DNA of 64,000 nucleotides from Corallococcus sp. NCRR (GTDB lineage Bacteria; Myxococcota; Myxococcia; Myxococcales; Myxococcaceae): NCBI RefSeq assembly GCF_026965535.1, contig NZ_CP114039.1, positions 7,068,001 to 7,132,000 of the forward strand, read 5' to 3'. Shown piece by piece: positions 25,694 to 33,613 of this stretch (position 1 is its first letter; each line of letters starts with the position of its first letter). The notes under the pieces were generated by a model. It saw only the letters and a program-made list of their open reading frames with translations, ran no database searches and was not told where the DNA came from. The position numbers and the translations under genes were made by a program.

Positions 25694-25717
25694 CCTGTTT
25701 CACGCCACGTGAACAGG
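25694..25717. promoter_or_regulatory. near-perfect inverted repeat upstream of the toxin-like operon
   Basis: CCTGTTTCACG and CGTGAACAGG are inverted arms with one extra T, separated by a C/CCA centre, ending 17 bases before the first ATG of the operon. It could be an operator for a dimeric repressor or a leader hairpin. No regulator gene is adjacent. Confidence 0.4.
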
Positions 25718-25734
25718 AATGAACCGGAGACCGG

Positions 25735-25989
25735 ATGTCCGACCCCGTACGCGTCATCTTCCGCAACCAGGCCAACGCGCCTGTGACCGTCATCATCAAC
25801 GGCTATCAGAACGCCAGCAGCGTCCCGGTGCGTGTCTATTCGGGGCAGGTCACCGGCATGAGCGGCGTGTTCCAGGTGTCTGGCTATGCCAGCTACGCCT
25901 GCTCCGCCTATGCGACGAGGATGCTCTCCCCGGCGCTCGCCCCCCACACGGACGTGTCCGTCGTCTTCACCTCGGAGCAGACGCCATGA
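25735..25989 (+). CDS. small beta-rich protein, first gene of toxin-like operon
   Basis: An 84-residue protein with no signal peptide, composed of alternating strands (VRVIFRNQANAPVTVIING, then GVFQVSGYASYACSAY). The pattern suggests a small beta-sandwich; I do not recognise the family. A GGAG at about 25725 lies at good spacing before the ATG. Its stop overlaps the next start by ATGA, so it is translationally coupled to the following four genes. Possible roles are a chaperone, lectin-like or structural subunit of the downstream effector proteins; none is demonstrated. Confidence 0.75.
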   Translation: MSDPVRVIFRNQANAPVTVIINGYQNASSVPVRVYSGQVTGMSGVFQVSGYASYACSAYATRMLSPALAPHTDVSVVFTSEQTP

Positions 25990-26267
25990 GCAACATGCGT
26001 GTCGTTTTCACGCCCAGCCCGGGACAGGGCTATCAGGCGGACATCAAGAAGGTCGCCCAGGGGCACGTCAGCAGCGTGACGAACGTGTCGGTCCACAAGG
26101 GCGCGACCACCGACGCCATCGCGACGTTCAGCGGCGGGCCGGGTGACAGCTTCTTCATGGAGCTCGCCTCCTCGGGAGGACCGCGGGCCATCTCGGGGAC
26201 GGCGACCTTCTCGTCGGACGTCACCGTCACCTTCGGGATGCTCTACACGGTCTTCGAGGAAGGATGA
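25986..26267 (+). CDS. second small beta-rich protein of toxin-like operon
   Basis: A 93-residue protein (MSNMRVVFTPSPGQGY...), again built of alternating strands with Gly/Ser turns and no leader. Its size, start and strand pattern resemble those of the preceding 84-residue protein, so the two could be distant paralogues or form a heteromer. Both ends overlap neighbours by ATGA. No family recognised. Confidence 0.75.
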   Translation: MSNMRVVFTPSPGQGYQADIKKVAQGHVSSVTNVSVHKGATTDAIATFSGGPGDSFFMELASSGGPRAISGTATFSSDVTVTFGMLYTVFEEG

Positions 26268-28216
26268 GCGCTCCTCCGGCCCAAGAGACGCCGTCGCTCT
26301 TCCTGGTGTCGCTGCCCCGCTCCCTGTCGTCGACCACGTGGCAGTGGTCGCGCGAGCTGTTGGGGCTCTCGGCGCCCGGATGGGTGACGGACGGCGAGGT
26401 GCTCAACCTGGAGCGCTTCGGCTTCGGGCCCCACCCCGCGGCGGTGCACTTCCTGCGCCCGTCGGATGGCCCCGCCTTCGAGGCCGCTCGCGAGCACCTG
26501 GTCCACCTGGTGCGCCCCACGGGCTGGGCCTACAAGGACGTCACCCAGCCCTTCGTCGTCTCCGCCGCGCTTCGCGAACCGGGCGCCCTCCGGGTGATGA
26601 AGATCCACCGCTCCATCGCCGACGTGGCGCTCGCCATGGAGGGCCGGGGTTGGACCTATCCGGCGCGAGGCGTGCGCCGCGACGACCCGGATGAGGCCCT
26701 CATCGAAGGCCTGCTCGACGCCCAGGAGGCGCTGGAGGCCATTCCCGGCCTGGTCGTGGACTTCGACGACCTGGTGATGGACGAGCTCGCGCTGCCCGCC
26801 TCGCTCCGCAGCCTCTATCCCGGGCTCGCGATGCCCGACACCGTCTCCTTCGACGAGGCGTTCCTCCGGGCGCGGGACGAGGTCCTCACGCGACGCCGGA
26901 GCGAGCGCCACCGCGTCCTGGGAGACCGCGTGCTGGAGGCCGTGCGCCGGCGCGCGGAGCAGCGCCAGAGGAACTCACCGGACGCGCCCCGGCCGGGCTC
27001 CGCGCGCCGGAGCCGCCCGCGGGTCCTCGTGGTGGGAGACGCCGTGGCCCCCACCGGCTTCAGCCGGGTCACCGAGAGCATCTTCCGGCGCGTCTCGCGC
27101 GACTACGACGTCCACCAGCTCGGCATCAAGTACGCGGGCGGCGCCCACGATCTGCCCTGGACGCTCCATCCGGCCAACGACGCCCGCGGCGTCAGCAAGC
27201 TGCCGGAGCTGTGCGCCAGCCTGGAGCCGGACCTCGTCTTCCTCGTCAACGACATCTGGGTGCTCGGGGACCATGTCCGGGCGCTCGGCCGCGTCCCCGG
27301 ACGCCACCGGATGGTGGCCTACTGTCCCGTGGACTCCGGCCCGCTGAGCCCGAATTTCCTCGCGGGGCTCCAGGGCGTCCACCGCCTCGTCGCGTACACC
27401 CGCTTCGGTCAGGGCGAGCTGAGCGCCGCCGCCGCCCGGCTCACCACCGCGCCCACCTGGCCCCGGGTGGACGTCATCCCCCACGGCGTCGACACCGACG
27501 TCTTCCGTCCCCTGACGCCCCCGGGCCCGTCGCTCGTCGCATCCCGCCGCGCCAGCCGCGCCGCGCTGTTCGGGACGAACGAATTGGACGACGCCTTCAT
27601 CGTCCTGAACGCCAACCGCAACCAGCCGCGCAAGCTCATCGACCTCACGGTGAAGGGCTTCGCCGCCTTCGCACAGGGGCGTCCGGACGCCCGGCTCTAC
27701 CTGCACATGGGCACCGACGACGTGGGCTGGGACGTGCGCGGGCTGGGGGCGCGCTTCGGCGTCACCGACCGCCTCATCATCAGCACGGACCAGCGCTTCG
27801 CGCCCCGGCTGTCGCTCGCCCAGCTCAACCACGTCTACAACGTGTGCGACGTGGGCGTGAACACGTCCAGCAGCGAGGGCTGGGGGCTCGTCGCCTTCGA
27901 GCACGCCGCCACGGGGGCCGCGCAGGTGGTCCCCGGCCACACCGCCCCGGGGGAGCTCTGGGCGGGCAGCGCCGAGCTGCTCGACGTCGCGTTGACCTTG
28001 TGCCAGCCCCGCATCCTCACCGACGCCCACGTGCCGTCCGTGGACGCGCTGACCGCGGCGCTGACCCGGCTGTACGAAGACCGGGCGCACCTGGAGGCCC
28101 GCTCCCGGGCCGCCCACGCGCTCGCCACCCGTCCCACGCTCCAGTGGGACACCATTGCCCTGGAGTGGGCCCGCCTCTTCGAGGACGAGCTCTCCCAGGG
28201 AGGAGGCCGTCCATGA
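26264..28216 (+). CDS. two-domain protein: sulfotransferase-like N-terminus and GT4 glycosyltransferase
   Basis: A 650-residue protein. The first 230 residues begin LFLVSLPRSLSSTTW, which resembles the 5'-phosphosulfate-binding loop (LPRSGST type) of sulfotransferases, though the loop is not exact and the domain may be degenerate. From about residue 250 the protein is a group 1 (GT4, GT-B fold) glycosyltransferase: RVLVVGDAVAPTGFSRVTE at the N-terminal Rossmann half, IPHGVDTDVF, VLNANRNQPRK, and the donor-site EX7E motif in SSSEGWGLVAFE. It overlaps both neighbours by ATGA within an operon otherwise made of small beta proteins, a pore-former candidate and a nuclease candidate, so it may glycosylate one of them. 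That role is inferred from position only. Confidence 0.82.
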   Translation: MSAPPAQETPSLFLVSLPRSLSSTTWQWSRELLGLSAPGWVTDGEVLNLERFGFGPHPAAVHFLRPSDGPAFEAAREHLVHLVRPTGWAYKDVTQPFVVSAALREPGALRVMKIHRSIADVALAMEGRGWTYPARGVRRDDPDEALIEGLLDAQEALEAIPGLVVDFDDLVMDELALPASLRSLYPGLAMPDTVSFDEAFLRARDEVLTRRRSERHRVLGDRVLEAVRRRAEQRQRNSPDAPRPGSARRSRPRVLVVGDAVAPTGFSRVTESIFRRVSRDYDVHQLGIKYAGGAHDLPWTLHPANDARGVSKLPELCASLEPDLVFLVNDIWVLGDHVRALGRVPGRHRMVAYCPVDSGPLSPNFLAGLQGVHRLVAYTRFGQGELSAAAARLTTAPTWPRVDVIPHGVDTDVFRPLTPPGPSLVASRRASRAALFGTNELDDAFIVLNANRNQPRKLIDLTVKGFAAFAQGRPDARLYLHMGTDDVGWDVRGLGARFGVTDRLIISTDQRFAPRLSLAQLNHVYNVCDVGVNTSSSEGWGLVAFEHAATGAAQVVPGHTAPGELWAGSAELLDVALTLCQPRILTDAHVPSVDALTAALTRLYEDRAHLEARSRAAHALATRPTLQWDTIALEWARLFEDELSQGGGRP

Positions 28217-29142
28217 ACAATCTCTATCAGCAGGCCCTCGCGGGAACCCTGGCTTCGGCCCCCACCGGAGGCATGCGCTCGCTCCGTTTCTGGAACAACC
28301 TGCCCGTGGACACGCAGCTCTTCTACCTGGCCGAGGACGCCTCCCGGTGCGCCATGGGCGTCGTCCCCGCGGGCTACGCGGTCAACTTCTGGGTGGCCAA
28401 CGGGGACTGCATCAGCTGGTCCTGCCGCCACACGGGCTCGTTCGTCGGCGTGTGCTCCATCACCTCCGGCACCCCCAGCGTCTTCTTCGGCCCCAACTCC
28501 ATGGTGGCCCCCAACGACATCGGCCTGCCCCCGCAGCCCACCTCCGAGGTCATCATCCCTCCGGACTCCCCTCGCGTCCTCGTGGCCGCGGGGCTGCTGG
28601 CGAACCGCAACCGCACCATCCGCGAGCAGTACTGGCGGCGGCTGCCCGAGTCCTACACCATCGCTCCGGGAGAGACGCAGACGGTCAGCACCACGTCCAC
28701 GTCGAACATGCAGCAGACGTCGTCGAACACCGAGACCGTCTCCGCCTCGCTCGGCGCCAACGCGAGCGCGGGCTGGGGGCCCATGTCCGTGGGCATCTCC
28801 GCCAGCCTGAGCGCCAGCTCCACCAGCGCCCAGGAGGTCTCGCTCAGCACCGAGTACACCGCCTACGTCTCCGACACCCTCACCGCCACCGAGAGCTACA
28901 CGCAGATGTTCCTCAAGTGGCAGTTGATGGACATCGTCAGCGTGCTCTCTCCGAGCGGAGAGGTGCTCTCGAGCATCGTCAACGGGCTGTCGCCGGTGGT
29001 GCTGCAGGGGCCCTACAACGTCACGGACCTCTCCACGCTGAGCGCCCCGAAGAAGGCCCTGAAATCAGCGGGTCCGGGCTTCCCCCGCACGCGGGTCGCC
29101 GCCCGTCCGTTCCAGCCCCGGGTCCTGGCGGAGCGCAGGTGA
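28213..29142 (+). CDS. candidate aerolysin-like beta-pore-forming protein
   Basis: A 309-residue protein without a signal peptide. Residues about 15-100 form a Cys-containing beta domain (LRFWNNLPVDTQLFYL, GDCISWSCRHTGSFVG). Residues about 150-230 are strikingly rich in alternating Ser/Thr with hydrophobic or small residues (TQTVSTTSTSN, TVSASLGANASAG, GISASLSASSTSAQ, TEYTAYVSDTLTATESYTQ). This is the pattern of the membrane-inserting strands of aerolysin/ETX-MTX2 pore formers. The C-terminal 50 residues are basic and Pro-rich. It overlaps the glycosyltransferase gene by ATGA and the EEP nuclease gene by four bases. The pore-forming assignment is by composition and pattern, not by a definite family motif. 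Confidence 0.6.
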   Translation: MNNLYQQALAGTLASAPTGGMRSLRFWNNLPVDTQLFYLAEDASRCAMGVVPAGYAVNFWVANGDCISWSCRHTGSFVGVCSITSGTPSVFFGPNSMVAPNDIGLPPQPTSEVIIPPDSPRVLVAAGLLANRNRTIREQYWRRLPESYTIAPGETQTVSTTSTSNMQQTSSNTETVSASLGANASAGWGPMSVGISASLSASSTSAQEVSLSTEYTAYVSDTLTATESYTQMFLKWQLMDIVSVLSPSGEVLSSIVNGLSPVVLQGPYNVTDLSTLSAPKKALKSAGPGFPRTRVAARPFQPRVLAERR

Positions 29143-29957
29143 TCATCGCGTACTGGAATACCCAGCGGGCCAGCGCCGTGGCGTCTCGAAACCTGGAGCC
29201 CAAGGCCCGCAGCCTCTGGTGCTGTCAGCAGATCGGCCAATGGATCCACCGGTGCATGGAGGCCCATGAGATGAGCCCCGCGCTCATCTTCCTGTCGGAG
29301 GTGTCCCAGGGCGGAGGCGAACTGGCCGCGTTCCTCACCCGACTCACGGGCTACCCGACGCGGTACATCGCCACGAGCGACAAGAACGGCAACGCCAGCC
29401 CCTGCTCCTTCCTCGTCATGTGGCGGCAGGACCTGACGCCGGAGCTCAAGATCATCGGCGCCAGCAGCAAGCGGCCCATGGTGCGGGCGCGACTGGAAGA
29501 CCTCACCGTGGCGGCCGTCCACATCGTCGCCAACCCGGAGAAGGCTCCCGATGAGATCCTGGACGCCATCTACAACCTCCACGACGAGTCACAGCCCACG
29601 GCGCTCATCGGCGACATGAACTTCGCCTGGGACCGCCTCAATGAGACACGGCCGGGCCTCAACAAGAGCCTTTCCGCCGAGGTCCGGCGGCTCTACGGCT
29701 GGACGCCGGTCCATCCCTCCCTGCTGGCCACCTATGGCAAGAACGTTCAGAACCAGGGGGTCGTGACCCGGATCCTGGACTACATGTGGAAGTCGGGCGA
29801 CGTCAGCCGCGTCGAGACCATGGCCCCCATTCCCAACTACAACCAGTGGATGCAGATCGACCACGCCCCCATCGCGTACCGCATCTCCCGGAACGACGAG
29901 GACGAGCTGATGACCGACGACGAGGATGACTGGGCGGACGTCGCGGGGGTCGGGTAG
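29139..29957 (+). CDS. endonuclease/exonuclease/phosphatase (DNase I-fold) protein, CdtB-like candidate
   Basis: A 272-residue EEP-superfamily enzyme. The motifs appear in order: YWNTQ (Asn 7), FLSEVSQ (metal-binding Glu 54), AAVHIV (catalytic His 128), IGDMNF (Asp 159 and Asn 161) and IDHAPI (Asp 241-His 242). These are the residues of Mg2+-dependent DNase I, CdtB and inositol-phosphatase relatives. No signal peptide; the C-terminus is a highly acidic tail (DEDELMTDDEDDWAD). The GTG at 29139 overlaps the stop of the preceding gene, the only upstream start that keeps the YWNTQ strand. Coupling to a pore-former candidate suggests a delivered DNase (CdtB-type) effector, although a phosphatase activity cannot be excluded from sequence. 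Confidence 0.82.
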   Translation: MIIAYWNTQRASAVASRNLEPKARSLWCCQQIGQWIHRCMEAHEMSPALIFLSEVSQGGGELAAFLTRLTGYPTRYIATSDKNGNASPCSFLVMWRQDLTPELKIIGASSKRPMVRARLEDLTVAAVHIVANPEKAPDEILDAIYNLHDESQPTALIGDMNFAWDRLNETRPGLNKSLSAEVRRLYGWTPVHPSLLATYGKNVQNQGVVTRILDYMWKSGDVSRVETMAPIPNYNQWMQIDHAPIAYRISRNDEDELMTDDEDDWADVAGVG

Positions 29958-29969
29958 CGGCGAAGGCGC

Positions 29970-30839
29970 TCAGCCGCGCTCCGGGGCGTGGCGGCGCAGC
30001 CACTCCCTCACCGTGGGCCAGAGCGTGCCCGCGTGGTGCTCGCGGAAAAAGCCCAGGTGGCAGATGCCCTGGCCGGCGCTGTCCGCGGGGGAGAACTGCC
30101 GGCGCTCCACCGCGCAGCCGGTGAGGTGCCCGCAGACCAGGTCGATGGCTTCGGGCGGTCCCCAGGGATCGTCATCCAGGCCAATGGCCAGCACCGGCAT
30201 GCGCAGCCGGCCCAGGCGGGCCGCGGCGTCCACGCTTGCATCATCGAAGTAGAAGCGGGGCAAGGACGCCCAGCGGCTCCACTCCAGCGACGCCTGGGCG
30301 GGCACGTCCTCGCCGAGCCCCAGCCGCGCATAGGGCATGTAGCCCAGGAACCGCGCGCACAGCGGCCCGATGAGCTTGAGGTACAGGCGGACCAGCATCC
30401 GCTCCCGGAAGGACCGGATGAACCGCAGGCTCCCGGCCTGGGACGCCACCGTCACCGCCGCGGTGAGCCGCTGGCTGCTCGCGCTCAGCGCGATGGCGTG
30501 GCCGCCGAAGCTGTGTCCCACGGCCAGCAGCGGCAGCCCCGGATGGCGCTCCGCCGCCCAGCGGGTCACCGCGTCCACGTCCTGGTCCGCCCAGGTGAGG
30601 AACCCGGCGCGCGTCCGCTTCGCCACGCCGGACGGGTGCACGCCCCGGTAGTTGTAGGTCACCACCGCGAAGCCGTCGTCCGTCAGCCGCGCCGCGAACG
30701 CGAAATACATGCTCGCCGGCATGGCCGTGGCGGGATGCACCAGCACCACGCCCCGGACAGGGCCCTCCGGGCTGTGCAGCGCGGCGTGCAGCTCGAAGCC
30801 ATCGGCGCAGGTGATGCGATGCGGAGTCGAGCGTGCCAT
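29970..30839 (-). CDS. alpha/beta-fold hydrolase
   Basis: A 289-residue hydrolase with an oxyanion-loop region VLVHPATAM, the nucleophile elbow GHSFGG (Ser near residue 109), an acidic residue region IGLDDDPWG and a C-terminal His near CHLGFF. It fits an esterase/thioesterase-like enzyme of unknown substrate; no lid motif points to a named lipase family. It is convergent with the EEP nuclease gene (12 bases between) and so not part of that operon. ATG at 30839. Confidence 0.88.
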   Translation of the reverse strand: MARSTPHRITCADGFELHAALHSPEGPVRGVVLVHPATAMPASMYFAFAARLTDDGFAVVTYNYRGVHPSGVAKRTRAGFLTWADQDVDAVTRWAAERHPGLPLLAVGHSFGGHAIALSASSQRLTAAVTVASQAGSLRFIRSFRERMLVRLYLKLIGPLCARFLGYMPYARLGLGEDVPAQASLEWSRWASLPRFYFDDASVDAAARLGRLRMPVLAIGLDDDPWGPPEAIDLVCGHLTGCAVERRQFSPADSAGQGICHLGFFREHHAGTLWPTVREWLRRHAPERG

Positions 30840-30973
30840 GGGCCCTGTGAGCGGCTTCGCGAAAGAACCTATCGGCTAGCATGTGATTCCGGGCCGGGCA
30901 AGGCCGAGCCCTGGAGCCGGTGCGGAAGGCTCGCACGGATGACACACTGCCCTCCACTTCCAGGAGTCAGCCC

Positions 30974-31378
30974 ATGTCCCAGCGTCGAGCGTCGTGCGTC
31001 TGCGGTCAGCTTCGCGTGGAGTGCACGGGAGAGCCCGTCCGGGTCTCCATGTGCCACTGCTTCGCCTGTCAGCAGCGCTCCGGCAGCGTGTACGCCGTGC
31101 AGGCCCGCTTCCGGCGCGAAGACATCACCGCCATCCGGGGCCACTCCAAGACGTTCGTCCGCAAGGGCGACGAGAGCGGCACCCCCACCACCTTCCACTT
31201 CTGTCCGGAGTGCGGCTCGACGGTCTATTACGTGAGCTCGCGGCAGCCGGAGCTGGTGGCGATCGCCGTGGGGGCCTTCACGGATCCGTCCTTCCCCGCC
31301 CCGGTCTTCTCCGTCTACGAAGAGCGGAGCCACGCCTGGGCCGTGCCCCGGGGCATTCCCATGGAGCACATGGACTGA
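30974..31378 (+). CDS. GFA-family (glutathione-dependent formaldehyde-activating-like) zinc protein
   Basis: A 134-residue protein with the GFA/CENP-V zinc-binding Cys pattern: CVCGQL near the start, MCHCFACQQRSG in the middle and FCPECGSTVY later. Such proteins bind two zinc ions; the founding member acts on S-hydroxymethylglutathione, but most bacterial homologues have no proven substrate. The ATG at 30974 places the first Cys near residue 8 as in the family; an in-frame GTG at 30920 would add 18 unrelated residues. It is convergent with the TetR gene, nine bases apart. Confidence 0.9.
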   Translation: MSQRRASCVCGQLRVECTGEPVRVSMCHCFACQQRSGSVYAVQARFRREDITAIRGHSKTFVRKGDESGTPTTFHFCPECGSTVYYVSSRQPELVAIAVGAFTDPSFPAPVFSVYEERSHAWAVPRGIPMEHMD

Positions 31379-31387
31379 AGCGGCCGC

Positions 31388-31984
31388 TCACTTCGCGGAA
31401 GGCCGTGCCTCCAGCAGGCCTCGCACGAACGCCGCGACCGGACCGGCAAGCTCCGAGAGCCGGTCGACGCGCTCCTCCTCCACCGCCTCCAGGATGAGCT
31501 CGTTGATGCCGCCCACGAGCGCCATGGCGATCGCCGGGGACAGCGTCTCCCCGGTGCCCGCCGCGTCGAACTCCCGCCGCATCAGCTCCGCGAAGCTGCG
31601 CATCACCTGGCGGCGCAGCTCGAAGCCCTTCGGGCCCACGTGCAGTATCTCCACGAGGAGCGTCCGCACGAGCCCCGGCCGGCTCTGGAGGCTGGAGAGG
31701 TACACGGCCGCGCCGATGGTGGCCCGCATCTCCCCCGGAGGCGCGTGCTGGATGGCCGCCTGGATCTCCGCCAGCAGCCGCGCGCTCTGCGCCGCGTAGA
31801 GCGCCAGCAGGCACGCGTCCTTGTCCTCGAAGTGCTCGTAGAACGTGCGCTTCGACACGCGCGCGTGCCGCACGATGTCAGCGATGGTCAGCCGGGCGTA
31901 GCCCATCTCCACGATGGCCTTCGCCAGGCCCGCGACGAGCCGCTCCCGGGGGGACTCACCTGCTTGCTCGGAGGGGGACGTCAT
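31388..31984 (-). CDS. TetR-family transcriptional regulator
   Basis: A 198-residue repressor. The N-terminal helix-turn-helix is clear (TIADIVRHARVSKRTFYEHF, then EDKDACLLALY), followed by an all-helical ligand-binding and dimerisation domain. It is divergently transcribed from the flavin monooxygenase gene, with 102 bases between the start codons. Two matching inverted repeats in that interval (31999-32016 and 32055-32072) are likely its binding sites, one just upstream of each start, so it should control both itself and the monooxygenase-SDR pair. The inducer is unknown, plausibly a ketone or lipid handled by the monooxygenase. Confidence 0.92.
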   Translation of the reverse strand: MTSPSEQAGESPRERLVAGLAKAIVEMGYARLTIADIVRHARVSKRTFYEHFEDKDACLLALYAAQSARLLAEIQAAIQHAPPGEMRATIGAAVYLSSLQSRPGLVRTLLVEILHVGPKGFELRRQVMRSFAELMRREFDAAGTGETLSPAIAMALVGGINELILEAVEEERVDRLSELAGPVAAFVRGLLEARPSAK

Positions 31985-31998
31985 GCGGCTCCCGGGGC

Positions 31999-32016
31999 TG
32001 GTACTTGACCGTACCA
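31999..32016. promoter_or_regulatory. palindromic operator near the tetR start
   Basis: TGGTAC-N6-GTACCA, a perfect 6+6 inverted repeat, ends 15 bases upstream of the TetR start codon at 31984. It is repeated with one arm mismatch at 32055-32072, centre-to-centre 56 bases away. Confidence 0.75.
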
Positions 32017-32054
32017 GATGGCGCTGCTACCTCTGTTCAACAGACGCATAGGCT

Positions 32055-32072
32055 GGGTACCTTCCTGTACCA
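32055..32072. promoter_or_regulatory. second copy of the TetR operator near the monooxygenase start
   Basis: GGGTAC-N6-GTACCA carries the same core GGTAC-N6-GTACC as the first site and ends 15 bases before the monooxygenase ATG, just in front of its GAGGAG ribosome binding site. The symmetric placement of both sites supports autoregulated divergent control. Confidence 0.75.
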
Positions 32073-32086
32073 CGAGGAGTCGCGTG

Positions 32087-33613
32087 ATGCCCCTGTCCTC
32101 CGCCGAGCCGTCCTCGCACGTCGATGTGTTGATCATCGGCGCGGGCCTGTCGGGCATCGGCGCCGCGTACCATTTGCAGGAGCGCTGCCCCACCCTGAGC
32201 TACGCCATCCTGGAGGGGCGCGGGGCCATGGGCGGCACGTGGGATTTGTTCCGCTACCCGGGCATCCGCTCGGACTCGGACATGTACACGCTGGGCTACC
32301 GGTTCCGGCCGTGGCTGGGGGGCAAGGCCATCGCGGATGGGCCCTCCATCAAGGCGTACATCGAGGAGACCGCGGCGGAGTACGGCATCGACCAGCGGAT
32401 CCGCTACCACCACCGCGTCACCCGCGCCGAGTGGTCCTCCGGGGACGCGCGCTGGACCGTGGACGTGGAGGTGGGCCCGGAGCGCGCGCCCCTGCGCATG
32501 ACGTGCGGCTTCCTCTACGCCTGCACCGGCTACTACGACTACGCGAGCGGCTACACGCCCACGTGGCCCGGCACGGAGCGCTTCCAGGGCCGCGTCGTGC
32601 ACCCGCAGCACTGGCCGGAGGATTTGGACTACGGCGGCAAGCGCGTGGTCGTCATCGGCAGTGGCGCGACGGCGGTGACGCTGGTCCCCGCGATGGCCGG
32701 GCGCGCCGCGCACGTCACGATGTTGCAGCGCTCGCCCACGTACATCGCGGATCAACCCGCCGAGGACAGCGTCGCCCGCGCGTTGAGGTACCTCCTCCCC
32801 CGGCGCGCGGCCTACGCGGTCGCGCGCTGGAAGAACGTCGTGCGCGGCATGCTCCTCTACCGCCTCGCGCGCAGCCGGCCGGGGCTCTTCAAGTGGCTCC
32901 TGCGCCTGGGCGTGAGGCGCGCGCTCGGCAAGACGTTCGACGTCGATACGCACTTCGCGCCCCGCTACAACCCGTGGGACGAACGGCTGTGCGTCGCCCC
33001 CGACGGCGACCTCTTCCGCGCCCTCCGCGAGGGCCAGGCCTCCGTGGTGACGGACCACATCGAGACCTTCACGGAGAAGGGCCTCCAGCTGCGCTCGGGC
33101 GCGCACGTGGACGCGGACATCATCGTCACCGCCACCGGGCTGAACGTGAAGATCCTCAGCGGCCTGGCGCTGTCCGTGGACGGCGCGCCCGTCCAACTGG
33201 CGCGGACGCTCGCGTACAAGGGGATGATGTTCAGCGACGTGCCCAACCTCGTCGCGGCCTTCGGCTACACGAACGCGTCGTGGACCCTGAAGTGCGACCT
33301 GGTGGCCGAGTACACCTGCCGCCTGCTCAACCACATGAAGCAGCACGGCTACACGCAATGCGTGCCCCGCGTGACGGGCCCGGACATGACGCCGGAGCCG
33401 GTGCTCGACTTCAGCTCCGGCTACGTGCAGCGCGCGCTGGACTCCCTGCCCCGCCAGGGCACGCGCGCTCCGTGGCGCCTGTTCCAGAACTACGTGCGCG
33501 ACCTGGTGATGATGCGCTTTGGCCGCGTGGACGACGAAGCCATGGAGTTCAGGGGACAGGCGCTGCTTCCGGAGGCGGGCCCCCGTCCCGGCGCGGAGGT
33601 GGCGCGTGACTGA
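32087..33613 (+). CDS. flavin-dependent Baeyer-Villiger-type monooxygenase
   Basis: A 508-residue FAD/NADPH enzyme. The FAD Rossmann motif GAGLSGIGAA lies near residue 17 and the NADPH motif IGSGATA near residue 190. Between them is FQGRVVHPQHWPED, which matches the Baeyer-Villiger fingerprint FxGxxxHxxxW(P/D). The late ATGLN segment is also typical of class B flavoprotein monooxygenases. It should insert oxygen next to a carbonyl or hydroxylate a related substrate. The ATG at 32087 is chosen because GAGGAG lies eight bases upstream and it starts within the expected distance of the FAD loop. It is followed by an overlapping SDR, a common pairing in which the SDR makes or removes the ketone. 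Confidence 0.93.
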   Translation: MPLSSAEPSSHVDVLIIGAGLSGIGAAYHLQERCPTLSYAILEGRGAMGGTWDLFRYPGIRSDSDMYTLGYRFRPWLGGKAIADGPSIKAYIEETAAEYGIDQRIRYHHRVTRAEWSSGDARWTVDVEVGPERAPLRMTCGFLYACTGYYDYASGYTPTWPGTERFQGRVVHPQHWPEDLDYGGKRVVVIGSGATAVTLVPAMAGRAAHVTMLQRSPTYIADQPAEDSVARALRYLLPRRAAYAVARWKNVVRGMLLYRLARSRPGLFKWLLRLGVRRALGKTFDVDTHFAPRYNPWDERLCVAPDGDLFRALREGQASVVTDHIETFTEKGLQLRSGAHVDADIIVTATGLNVKILSGLALSVDGAPVQLARTLAYKGMMFSDVPNLVAAFGYTNASWTLKCDLVAEYTCRLLNHMKQHGYTQCVPRVTGPDMTPEPVLDFSSGYVQRALDSLPRQGTRAPWRLFQNYVRDLVMMRFGRVDDEAMEFRGQALLPEAGPRPGAEVARD

